In this document: positions 40,793 through 48,138 of the stretch, piece by piece
Position numbering within the stretch: position 1 is the first letter of the stretch
Layout of the letters: each line of letters starts with the position of its first letter
NCBI RefSeq assembly: GCF_009676955.1
Contig: NZ_CP045696.1
Location: forward strand, 1,495,001 to 1,559,000
Length of the DNA stretch: 64,000 nucleotides
DNA from: Sodaliphilus pleomorphus
GTDB lineage: Bacteria > Bacteroidota > Bacteroidia > Bacteroidales > Muribaculaceae
Reading direction: 5' to 3'
Translations under genes and position numbers: made by a program
Notes under the pieces: model-generated
The model's database searches: none
What the model was told of the DNA's origin: nothing
Seen by the model: only the letters and a program-made list of their open reading frames with translations

Positions 40793-41078
40793 CCCCCGGC
40801 ACTGCAAGCACAGCCAGGCGACAAGAACGAAACGTGAAATCTGTGTGATAAATTAAAACTGTTGTTATGCTCTCCTCTCTTTTACAACCACGGTGCTCTG
40901 TGCAGCACCGCAACCGCCTGGCTACAGAATAACACTGACTGAAAAATTATATAGAAACAAAAGAGGATATAGCAAATCTTGCATTTGCTAAGGGAAACGT
41001 CCTGGTCGTGATGACCCGGGCGTTTTTCTGTCATGCCTCGGTCATTGTGTCAACCCAGCAAGAGAGCGAGAAACCAGC
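40793..41078 (+). other. Hairpin-rich region after rubrerythrin, possible small RNA
   Basis: No protein gene. CGGTGCT/AGCACCG (40891-40910) forms the first hairpin after rbr. Further on, AGCAAAT/ATTTGCT (about 40974-40990) is followed at once by a terminator-like stem. Two ordered hairpins ending in a T-run could be a small RNA, but I see no good promoter for it. Confidence 0.35.
40998..41027 (+). terminator. Rho-independent terminator
   Basis: CGTCCTGGTC pairs with GACCCGGGCG (one mismatch, one G-T pair) around GTGAT, followed by TTTTT at 41023-41027. Confidence 0.75.
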
Positions 41079-41121
41079 GAGGCTGCACCGTGTAGTTACT
41101 TCATTCACACGGTGCAGCCTC
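41079..41121 (-). terminator. Terminator of the decayed gene tail
   Basis: GAGGCTGCACCGTGT (41079-41093) pairs perfectly with ACACGGTGCAGCCTC (41107-41121). It lies 28 bases beyond a minus-strand stop codon at 41149-41151, where a terminator would be expected. Confidence 0.7.
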
Positions 41122-41148
41122 GCCATTGTTCGGGTGCCGGCACTTGCA

Positions 41149-41298
41149 CTATTTCATCACCTTGGCGGCCTGGGTGGTGCCGTCGGTGTAGCTCTGCACG
41201 TCGCCCTCGTTGTAATACAAGTAGGCGAGATAGCCGCCGTCGAAGTCCTCGCGGTTGCTGGTGGCATCTTTTGCAGGCACATGGAAGGCCTGCCTGCT
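41149..41298 (-). pseudogene. Gene remnant: C-terminal fragment without a start
   Basis: On the minus strand one frame reads VWDASRQAFHVPAKD, then FDGGYLAYLYYNEGDVQSYT, and ends in QAAKVMK and a stop. Its composition is protein-like, and a strong terminator follows. No start codon or promoter precedes it; the upstream sequence is now the promoter region of the acyltransferase gene on the other strand. The frame that does have an ATG (41383) is cysteine-rich nonsense in a different phase. I take it as the tail of a gene cut by deletion or frameshift. The family is unknown. Confidence 0.5.
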
Positions 41299-41370
41299 TG
41301 CATCCCACACAGCCACAGCGCATTTTAACCAAAAAAAACATTAACTTTGCATCCATATAACAGGAAACAC

Positions 41371-42369
41371 ATGAGCACGACAAGCCGCACTTTCAACTCG
41401 ATCGACATAGCCAAGCTGGTAGCCTCGCTGCTGGTGGTGGCCATCCACACGGGCCCCGTCACAGGACTGGGCTACACGCTGCTCATCGACTGGCTGGCCC
41501 GCATGGCGGTGCCTTTCTTCTTTGTGGTGAGCGCCTTTTTCTTCTTCGGCAAAGACGTGGGCACACACAAGCTGCTGCACTACGAGCGGCGCATGGCCCT
41601 GCTCTACATCTTCTGGCTGGTGGTGGAACTGCCCATGGTAGTCGAGCGCTCGTTCACCCGGCACCCTGGCGACATAGGGTGGGACATGGCCATCTTCATG
41701 CGCAACCTGGTGCTCAACAGCACCTTCCGGGGCTCGTGGTTTATCATGGCGCTCATGATAGGCGTGGCGGCCGTCTTCTACCTGTCGCGCTACCTGCGCA
41801 CCTGGGTCATCCTGCTGCTGGGCCTTGTGGTCTACATCCCCATCACCACGTGCACCAACTATTACTACTATTTCCCGCAGCAGGTGCAGCAGGCCATCGA
41901 CTGGCACTTGCAAGCCTTCGGGTGGCTGCACAACAGCTTCCTGCCGGCTTTCATCTTCATCGCCCTGGGCAAGCTCATTGCCAACCACCAGCGCGAAATC
42001 ATGGCCTGGCGCAAGCTCGAGGTAAACCTCGCGCTCGTGGCCTGCCTCGCGGCCTCGGCCATCGAGGTGCTGAGCCACGACCACTACTTCAGCGACCTGT
42101 ATTTCCTGCTTGTGCCCACCTCGGCCGTGTGGCTGGTGTGGATACTGCACCACGAGGCCACCTGGCACCTCAACTACAGGCTGCTGCGCAACCTGAGCAC
42201 CATCATCTACTTTTCCCACTTCATCTTCGACTACCTGCTGCGCCACTGCACCACGCTGCGGCACCTGCCGCTCTACCTGGCCGTGCTGGCCCTGAGCGTG
42301 GCGCTGTGCCTGGTCATGCGCGCCCTGAGCCGGTGCAAGCCCCTGGCCTGGCTGCGCTATGCCTATTGA
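41371..42369 (+). CDS. Membrane acyltransferase (acyltransferase 3 family)
   Basis: A 332-residue integral membrane acyltransferase with about ten hydrophobic helices. The N-terminal signature is FNSIDIAKLVASLLVVAIHT, with the His of the family in helix 1, followed by the RMAVPFFFVVSAFFFFGK motif. Such enzymes O-acetylate surface sugars. A TAACTTTG -7 box lies at 41342-41349, 22 bases before the ATG at 41371. The stop codon overlaps that of wbqC on the other strand by 7 bases. Confidence 0.9.
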   Translation: MSTTSRTFNSIDIAKLVASLLVVAIHTGPVTGLGYTLLIDWLARMAVPFFFVVSAFFFFGKDVGTHKLLHYERRMALLYIFWLVVELPMVVERSFTRHPGDIGWDMAIFMRNLVLNSTFRGSWFIMALMIGVAAVFYLSRYLRTWVILLLGLVVYIPITTCTNYYYYFPQQVQQAIDWHLQAFGWLHNSFLPAFIFIALGKLIANHQREIMAWRKLEVNLALVACLAASAIEVLSHDHYFSDLYFLLVPTSAVWLVWILHHEATWHLNYRLLRNLSTIIYFSHFIFDYLLRHCTTLRHLPLYLAVLALSVALCLVMRALSRCKPLAWLRYAY

Positions 42370-43031
42370 GCCGACGCCCCCTGCTGCTGCACCATGTCGC
42401 GCAGGGTGTAGACGGCCTCGCGGCCGCAATTCATGAGCAGGTCGAGAATGCTCAAGCCGGGCTGGAAGCCAAACCGCGTGGCCCACAACTGGTAGTAGGG
42501 CACGTTGGCTATGGGCAGGCCGTCGGGCTTCTTGCCGCCCAGGCGACCGCGCAGGTCGGTGCTCTGGGCCAGTATCGCCGGCGTGATGGGTGTGGTGACG
42601 ATGTGGATGGGCAGGTCGAGAAAATCGATGATGAGCTGTTGCAGCTGGGTGTTGAACTCGAGCAGGCTGCGCTGGCCGCCGTCGATCACGGCCTTGAGCT
42701 CGGGGGCAATGTAGTCGAAATAGGGGCTCTTGCCGTAGGCCGAGTACAGGGCGCCCCAGTGCAGGTGGCGCCAGTTGCCATGCTCCGATATGGTCACCTC
42801 CTGCATGGGCACGGGCATGGCATTGGTGCCGGCAGTGAGGGCCACGGTGAGCTTCTGCACGCCGTTGGGGCCCTCTACCAGGTAGCGGTGATGGCTGTGG
42901 CGCAGGGGCAGGTGCCGTTCAAGGGGGTCGATGTAGACACGCCCGGCGGCCAGCATGGCTGCATAGCAGCGCACACTGCCCGCCGTGGTGCTGCCCATCA
43001 CGATGGGCTTGTGCAGGAGTAGCCGGGTCAT
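42363..43031 (-). CDS. WbqC family protein
   Basis: A 222-residue protein of the WbqC family, found near polysaccharide genes in some bacteria and next to lepB in Bacteroidales. Family features include an N-terminal conserved strand, the RVYIDPLERHLPLRHSHHRY region, KLTVAL, and the NWRHLHWGALYSAYGKSPYF segment (residues about 85-105). The activity is not established. It starts immediately after the LepB stop codon, with no gap, so the two are translationally linked. Confidence 0.88.
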   Translation of the reverse strand: MTRLLLHKPIVMGSTTAGSVRCYAAMLAAGRVYIDPLERHLPLRHSHHRYLVEGPNGVQKLTVALTAGTNAMPVPMQEVTISEHGNWRHLHWGALYSAYGKSPYFDYIAPELKAVIDGGQRSLLEFNTQLQQLIIDFLDLPIHIVTTPITPAILAQSTDLRGRLGGKKPDGLPIANVPYYQLWATRFGFQPGLSILDLLMNCGREAVYTLRDMVQQQGASAQ

Positions 43032-44495
43032 TTACTTGTCGGGGTTGGCATCGATGAAGAGGCGGTTCCAGCGTATGTTGCCCGGGAACGCCTTGTCCTT
43101 GTCGAAGGAGATGATGACAAACATGGGAGTGCCTATGATGTGGTCCTCGGGCACAAAGCCCCAGTAGCGCGAGTCGCTCGAGTTGTCGCGGTTGTCGCCC
43201 ATCATCCAGTAGTAGTCCATCTTGAAGGTGTAGCTGCGGGCCGGCTTGCCGTTGATGTAGATGGTGGAGCTTTTCACGGCCACCGTGTTGCCCTCGTAGG
43301 TGCGTATCACCCTTATGTAGTAGGGCAGGTTGGCCGTGGTGAGCTTGAGCGTGGCGCCCTTCTTGGGTATCCACAGCGGGCCGTAGTTGTTGTGGGTCCA
43401 GGTCTTGCGCACACCCACGGGATAGGTCATCATGTTGTCTTCGTCGGCCATGTCGGCATCGGCCATCACCTGCACTTGTTTCACATAGGGCTGCGCCTTG
43501 AGCGTGGCCACCATCTTGCGGGTGAGGGGCAGCACATAGAGCAGCGAGCCGTCGGGCATCTTCTTGCCCATCGAGCCGTCTTCCATCTGGCTCATCGACT
43601 GGCCCTCGCGGCTCACGCCCATGTTGTCGAAGAGGCTCTCGGCGATCGCGGTGCCATCGGTGAGCACCACATAGTTGCGCTGCATGTGCATGGGTTCGGG
43701 CAGCGCCTTGCCGTTGATGTAGACGGTGCCGTTCACCAGCCTCACGGTCTCGCCCGGCAGGCCTATGCATCGCTTCACATAGGCGTCGCGGCGGTCGACC
43801 GGGCGCCACACCACCTTGCCGTAGGTGGCCGGGTCGCTATAGATGGCATCGGCGCCGTAGAGGGCCACCAGGTGGTAGAAGTCGGGGTTGTTGACCTTGG
43901 TGGTCACCGTGTCGCCGCAGGGGAAGTTGAAGACCACAATGTCGCCGCGCTGCACCTTGCGCACGCCCTTGAGGCGGTGGTAGCGCCACTGCGGCCACTC
44001 GATGTAGCTCTTGATGCCGCCAGGCAGCGTGTTTTGCGCCAGGGGGAAGTGCAGCGGCGTCTGCGGCACGCGCGGCCCGTAAACCATCTTGTTGACCCAC
44101 AGGTAGTCGCCCGTGAGCAGTGTCTTCTCAAGCGACGACGACGGTATCTGGTAGTTCTGCCCCACAAAGAGAAAGAGGAAGTAGACCAGCACCAGGGCAT
44201 ACACGATGGCATCGACCCAGCTCATGACGGTGCGCACTGCCTGGCTCTTGCTGTATTTCCACCAGTCCCACGGCACATACTGGGTGAGGTAGATGTCGGC
44301 CAGCAAGGGCCAGAACACCACTACCCACCAGCTGCCCAGCCAGGCCACCCAGGCCAGAAAGATGACCGACACAATGGCAAAACGCGCCCACCGCGTGGGC
44401 TTCACCCGGGCCAGGCGCTCGCGCAGGCTGCCCGATTGCCGCTCCCGGCACGCTTGCTCTGCTTTATCTTGACTGTGATTTTTGTTCTCTTCCAT
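43032..44495 (-). CDS. lepB: Signal peptidase I
   Basis: Cleaves signal peptides of exported proteins at the periplasmic face. The 487-residue protein has hydrophobic segments at about 38-66 and 93-112. The catalytic Ser121 lies in IPSSSLEKTLLTGDYLWVNK, and the catalytic Lys is in DAYVKRCIGLPGETV, followed by the conserved GDNRDNSSDSRYWGFVP box. A leucine replaces the usual Met after the catalytic Ser. Bacteroidetes LepB is longer than the E. coli enzyme; the extra length lies between the Lys and GDNRDNS boxes. The start at 44495 is an ATG. Confidence 0.95.
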   Translation of the reverse strand: MEENKNHSQDKAEQACRERQSGSLRERLARVKPTRWARFAIVSVIFLAWVAWLGSWWVVVFWPLLADIYLTQYVPWDWWKYSKSQAVRTVMSWVDAIVYALVLVYFLFLFVGQNYQIPSSSLEKTLLTGDYLWVNKMVYGPRVPQTPLHFPLAQNTLPGGIKSYIEWPQWRYHRLKGVRKVQRGDIVVFNFPCGDTVTTKVNNPDFYHLVALYGADAIYSDPATYGKVVWRPVDRRDAYVKRCIGLPGETVRLVNGTVYINGKALPEPMHMQRNYVVLTDGTAIAESLFDNMGVSREGQSMSQMEDGSMGKKMPDGSLLYVLPLTRKMVATLKAQPYVKQVQVMADADMADEDNMMTYPVGVRKTWTHNNYGPLWIPKKGATLKLTTANLPYYIRVIRTYEGNTVAVKSSTIYINGKPARSYTFKMDYYWMMGDNRDNSSDSRYWGFVPEDHIIGTPMFVIISFDKDKAFPGNIRWNRLFIDANPDK

Positions 44496-44692
44496 AATAT
44501 GTTATCGCCTATTCCTATTAATTATAGAGTGCGAATTTACTCAATTTTCATGAAACAACAGCAATTTTCATGCCCCGGGCGCTCGTTTTTTTCAGGTCAA
44601 CGCCGCCACCTATCCTCATTGCCCGCCGCCGGGCCGCCTGTCTACCTTTGACCCACAATCGTCTACACACACACCCAACACACACCGCAATT

Positions 44693-45268
44693 ATGGAAAA
44701 CTACGACTTGCTCATGAGCTGCTCGACCAGCGAGATGCTCGACCTGTGGAAAACCGTGATGCGCCTCACCCCGGTGCGGCGCGAGTGCACCATCGAGCGC
44801 GACGACGGCATCGACCTCGACGCCCTGCTCACGCTGCACATCAGGCAATGGTATGCCCACCTGCTCGCCACTGCCCCGCCCCTGTGGCTGCCCGTCGACG
44901 ACCTCAAGGACCACATCACCCTCACGGCCCGCGCCGGCGGCGTGGTCGAGGCTGCCCTGCCGCCCCAGTGCGTGAGGCCCGTGGAGTGGCGCCTGAGCAA
45001 CTGGAGCCACAGCGTGAGCCACTTTCTCGACCCTGCCAGCCCCCAGGCCCAGGCCCAGTACAGCGAGTGGACCCGCGGCAGCAGCCAGCAGCCGGCCATC
45101 GTAGACCACGGCCGTCACCTCACCCTCTACTCGGGCCTTGCAGGCACCGCGCCGCAGCTCGAGATGGCCCGCTGCGTGACACGCCCCGAGCAGGGCGCCT
45201 ACGTCTTTCACCAGGCCGCACTCTCGACCATTCCAGCCTGGGAGCAAAACGGCCCTCAATTGTTGTAA
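44693..45268 (+). CDS. Hypothetical protein
   Basis: A 191-residue soluble protein with no family I recognise. The N-terminal half has ordinary composition (SEMLDLWKTVMRLTPVRREC, LHIRQWYAHLL). The C-terminal half contains short turns and a GLAGTAPQLEMARC stretch. No signal peptide, membrane segment or metal motif is seen. A -7 box TACCTTTG at 44643-44650 supports expression; the ATG at 44693 is 42 bases downstream. It is divergent from lepB. Confidence 0.7.
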   Translation: MENYDLLMSCSTSEMLDLWKTVMRLTPVRRECTIERDDGIDLDALLTLHIRQWYAHLLATAPPLWLPVDDLKDHITLTARAGGVVEAALPPQCVRPVEWRLSNWSHSVSHFLDPASPQAQAQYSEWTRGSSQQPAIVDHGRHLTLYSGLAGTAPQLEMARCVTRPEQGAYVFHQAALSTIPAWEQNGPQLL

Positions 45269-45459
45269 ATGATGCAGTCAAAATGCAACAAAAAGGCAAT
45301 TAAATTTTTCTAATTTACACAATTGCGATAAAAAAAGTTTGAAATTATTTTGAAACTACCAAAATTGTGAGTATCTTGCCACTCCCAAAGTGGTAGACTA
45401 AACTTTAGCATGCTTGCACCTCAAGCGAGAAAAAAAACTATTAAATTTCAAACGATACA
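45269..45459. other. AT-rich intergenic region
   Basis: No gene. The AT-rich stretch includes a small CCACT/AGTGG hairpin near 45378-45394. It probably carries the promoter of the 45460 gene, though no clear -33/-7 pair is visible. Confidence 0.5.
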
Positions 45460-45837
45460 ATGACAAGCAATCTCTCTCCCCTCGCCAAGCGGGATGAAAC
45501 CGACATCGCCAATAGCGAGCTGCGCGACCTCGACATTTCCATTGCCCGCTACGTGCTTCCCCGTCTCAAGGAGTTCAGGAAGCAAACCGACCGTGTGCCC
45601 AACAACTGCCTCACCATGAAGGAATGGACCGACATTCTCGACAAGATGATCTATGCCATCGACCGCGTGGCCAACGGCACCGAGGAAGACACGCCCGAGT
45701 ACAAGACCTATGTGAAAGCCGTGTGGAACAACGAGCAAGACATCGCCTACGAGCTCGAGCGCGCCCACGAGTCGCTGCGCCCCATGCAGGAAGGTCTCGA
45801 CCTGTTTCACAAATATTACCGCAACTTGTGGTGGTAG
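45460..45837 (+). CDS. Small helical hypothetical protein
   Basis: A 125-residue acidic, mainly helical cytoplasmic protein. I do not recognise the family. The sequence contains DISIARYVLPRLKEFRKQTD and a C-terminal AHESLRPMQEGLDLFHKYYR, ending in two Trp. It precedes the carbamoyltransferase gene by 81 bases on the same strand. Confidence 0.75.
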   Translation: MTSNLSPLAKRDETDIANSELRDLDISIARYVLPRLKEFRKQTDRVPNNCLTMKEWTDILDKMIYAIDRVANGTEEDTPEYKTYVKAVWNNEQDIAYELERAHESLRPMQEGLDLFHKYYRNLWW

Positions 45838-45918
45838 TGTCGGGAAAAATCGCTAACTTGCGCCTCACAATTACATGTTGAACGGCACTTGTGCCCGAAA
45901 AAAGAAAAAAGTGACAAG

Positions 45919-46872
45919 ATGAAATGTTTTCAACACGTCGCCGACATAGGCGACCTGAAAGCAGCTCTCGACGAGGCGCTCGAGGTCAAGAAAAATCGGT
46001 TCGCCTATCAGCACCTGGGCAAGAACAAAACCTTGCTCATGGTGTTTTTCAACTCCAGCCTGCGCACCAGGCTGAGCACGCAGAAAGCTGCTATGAACCT
46101 GGGAATGAACGTAATCGTGCTCGATGTGAACCAGGGCGCCTGGAAGCTCGAGACCGAGCGTGGCGTGGTCATGGACGGCGACAAGAGCGAGCACCTGCTC
46201 GAAGCCATCCCCGTGATGGGATGCTACTGCGACCTGATAGGGGTGCGCTCCTTTGCCCGCTTCAACGACAAGCAGGAAGACTACGAGGAACGCATCTTTG
46301 AGCAGTTCAAGCAATACAGCGGCCGCCCCGTCTTTGCCATGGAGACGGCCACCGTGCACCCCCTGCAGGCCTTTGCCGACCTCATCACCATCGAGGAGCA
46401 CAAAACCTGCCCGCGGCCCAAGGTGGTGATGACCTGGGCCCCCCACTGCAAGCCCCTGCCACAGGCCGTGCCCAACTCCTTCAGCGAGTGGATGTGCGCC
46501 ACCGGCTACGATTTTGTCATCGCCTGCCCCGAGGGCATGGAGCTCGACGAGCGCTTCACCCACGGTGCCACCATCACCCACAACCAAGACGAGGCTCTGC
46601 AAGGGGCCGACTTTGTCTATGCCAAGAACTGGAGCGCCTACCGCGACCCCAACTACGGCAAAATCATCAACCGCGACATGAGCTGGACCGTGAGCGCCCA
46701 GAAAATGGCCCTCACCCGCAACGCCCACTTCATGCACTGCCTGCCCGTGCGCCGCAACCTGGTGGTGACCGACGACGTGATCGAGAGCCCGCGCTCGCTC
46801 GTCATTCCCGAGGCCGCCAACCGCGAGATAAGCGCCGAGGTCGTCATCAAGCGCATGCTCGAAAGCATGTGA
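45919..46872 (+). CDS. N-succinylornithine (or N-acetylornithine) carbamoyltransferase
   Basis: Transfers a carbamoyl group to acylated ornithine in the Bacteroidetes arginine pathway. The 317-residue protein has the ArgF' form of the carbamoyl phosphate loop (FFNSSLRTRLSTQKAA) instead of the usual STRTR, the WKLETERG loop and the C-terminal HCLPVRRN motif. From memory, residue 90 decides specificity: Pro in the Bacteroides fragilis succinylornithine enzyme, Glu in the Xanthomonas acetylornithine enzyme. Here the matching residue is Ser90 (GDKSEHLL), and a Ser there was reported to favour succinylornithine. I therefore lean to the succinyl form. No other arg genes are adjacent. Confidence 0.9.
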   Translation: MKCFQHVADIGDLKAALDEALEVKKNRFAYQHLGKNKTLLMVFFNSSLRTRLSTQKAAMNLGMNVIVLDVNQGAWKLETERGVVMDGDKSEHLLEAIPVMGCYCDLIGVRSFARFNDKQEDYEERIFEQFKQYSGRPVFAMETATVHPLQAFADLITIEEHKTCPRPKVVMTWAPHCKPLPQAVPNSFSEWMCATGYDFVIACPEGMELDERFTHGATITHNQDEALQGADFVYAKNWSAYRDPNYGKIINRDMSWTVSAQKMALTRNAHFMHCLPVRRNLVVTDDVIESPRSLVIPEAANREISAEVVIKRMLESM

Positions 46873-46939
46873 CACCCCCCTCTCTCTCTCTGACCAAGAG
46901 CAACCACACAATCGCTATTACAAAAAAAAGAAGAAACGT

Positions 46940-47734
46940 ATGAATCACCTTATCCATCACCTTGCCGCCGCCCTGCTGGCCATCCTGCCTGTGCTCGCCA
47001 CGGCACAGACGGGCTATGCAAGCCTCGACGGCAACGCCGGCCAGAAGCCCGCCAGCCAGAAGAGTACCCCCGCCGACGCCATCCTGGTATCGAGCGACTA
47101 CGACTATGGCATCTACCTGGGCGCAGGCGGCGTGTTTCCCACCAGCCGCACTGCCGACTACTTCAAGGGCTGCGCTGTGTTCCAGATAGGACTCACCGGC
47201 AGCTACGACAACTTCCGCCTCAAGACCGACGTCCACTTCGGCCAGCCCTCGTTCAAGCAAAGCAACATGTGGGACGTGAAAGACGCACAAGGGCACGACC
47301 TGCTGCACAACAGCAATGCCGATGCCAGCTACCTGGGCTGGAGCGCCCAGGTGGGCTACACCGTGTGGCAGGGCAACCGCGTGGCCGTGACCCCCAACGT
47401 GGGCTGCTACTACAGCAAGTACAGCTGGGACGTCGACAGCCTCAAGTGGGGCGTCGACGAGCAGGGCAAGGAGTTTTACCAGAAAGGCAAGACCTGGAAA
47501 GAGAAGAAACACAGCTGGGGCTTCATCGCCTCGATCGACATCGACATCCAGCTCAGCTCCACCGTCACCGCCACCCCCTTCATGGGCAACGGCGACAAGC
47601 GCTTCACCTCAAGTCTGCGCATCTCACCCTTCATCACCTATGCCAACTACAGCAAGCACACGCCCGTGATGAAAGGCTGCACCGTGGGCTTCACCGTGAG
47701 CTACCTGGGACTGCTGCGCAGCCTCAGCATGTGA
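46940..47734 (+). CDS. Exported protein, probable outer-membrane beta-barrel
   Basis: A 264-residue protein with a signal peptide (LIHHLAAALLAILPVLATAQ). The mature part has alternating hydrophobic strands with Gly and Tyr (DYGIYLGAGGVFPTS, LGWSAQVGYTVWQG, VTPNVGCYYSKYSW), typical of a small outer-membrane beta-barrel of PorT or OmpW style. The C-terminal strands are FTVSYLGLL. I cannot name the family. It is followed by a strong terminator at 47761. Confidence 0.75.
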   Translation: MNHLIHHLAAALLAILPVLATAQTGYASLDGNAGQKPASQKSTPADAILVSSDYDYGIYLGAGGVFPTSRTADYFKGCAVFQIGLTGSYDNFRLKTDVHFGQPSFKQSNMWDVKDAQGHDLLHNSNADASYLGWSAQVGYTVWQGNRVAVTPNVGCYYSKYSWDVDSLKWGVDEQGKEFYQKGKTWKEKKHSWGFIASIDIDIQLSSTVTATPFMGNGDKRFTSSLRISPFITYANYSKHTPVMKGCTVGFTVSYLGLLRSLSM

Positions 47735-47760
47735 GGCCAGGGGCCAGGCACACCACAACA

Positions 47761-47799
47761 AAGCGCGGCATTGCGATGCCGCGCTTCTTTGTTTTTTTT
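47761..47799 (+). terminator. Rho-independent terminator
   Basis: AAGCGCGGCAT pairs with ATGCCGCGCTT around TGCG, followed by CTTTG and eight T. It ends the transcript of the gene at 46940-47734. Confidence 0.9.
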
Positions 47800-47822
47800 G
47801 CGTCCCGTGTGTCACAAGGGGA

Positions 47823-47854
47823 CAAAAAAAATCCCGGATATCACTATCTGGGAT
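47823..47854 (-). terminator. Minus-strand terminator
   Basis: Read on the minus strand, ATCCCAGATA pairs with TATCCGGGAT (one G-T pair), followed by a run of T. It may be a second stop for the GH97 transcript. Confidence 0.6.
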
Positions 47855-48080
47855 TGCTTAACTAATTAACCTTCTAATACCATTAACATAAACCTTAAAC
47901 AAAACGAAATAAAAACCGTCTCACGACGCCAGGTATCTCGTAACTTTAAAAACTAATACCATGAAAAACCAATGCAAAAGTAAGCCATATATGTTTTACA
48001 ACATAATTTTTCGACATAAATCTTGCACTGTTTAAACTTAATTAACATTTCATGCCCACAAAACGGGCATGTTGCTAAAG

Positions 48081-48128
48081 AAAAAAAGCCAAGGCAGGGC
48101 AGCACGCCGCAGGCGAGCATGACTGCCC
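48081..48128 (-). terminator. Terminator of the GH97 gene
   Basis: On the minus strand, GGGCAG pairs with CTGCCC with an inner GCC/GGC stem, followed downstream by GGCTTTTTTT. It lies just beyond the GH97 stop codon. Confidence 0.7.
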
Positions 48129-48138
48129 CGCCACGGCC

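Larger units (their letters stand above)
47735..48138. other. Intergenic region with terminators
   Basis: No convincing gene. It contains a plus-strand terminator (47761), two minus-strand hairpins (47823 and 48081) and an AT-rich stretch with a short 24-codon frame starting at 47961 that looks incidental. Confidence 0.6.

Noticed and set aside
47961..48035. Tiny 24-codon frame in the gap before GH97
   Set aside because: No promoter of the right spacing and no conserved feature. Its ATG-AAAAA start may be chance in AT-rich DNA.
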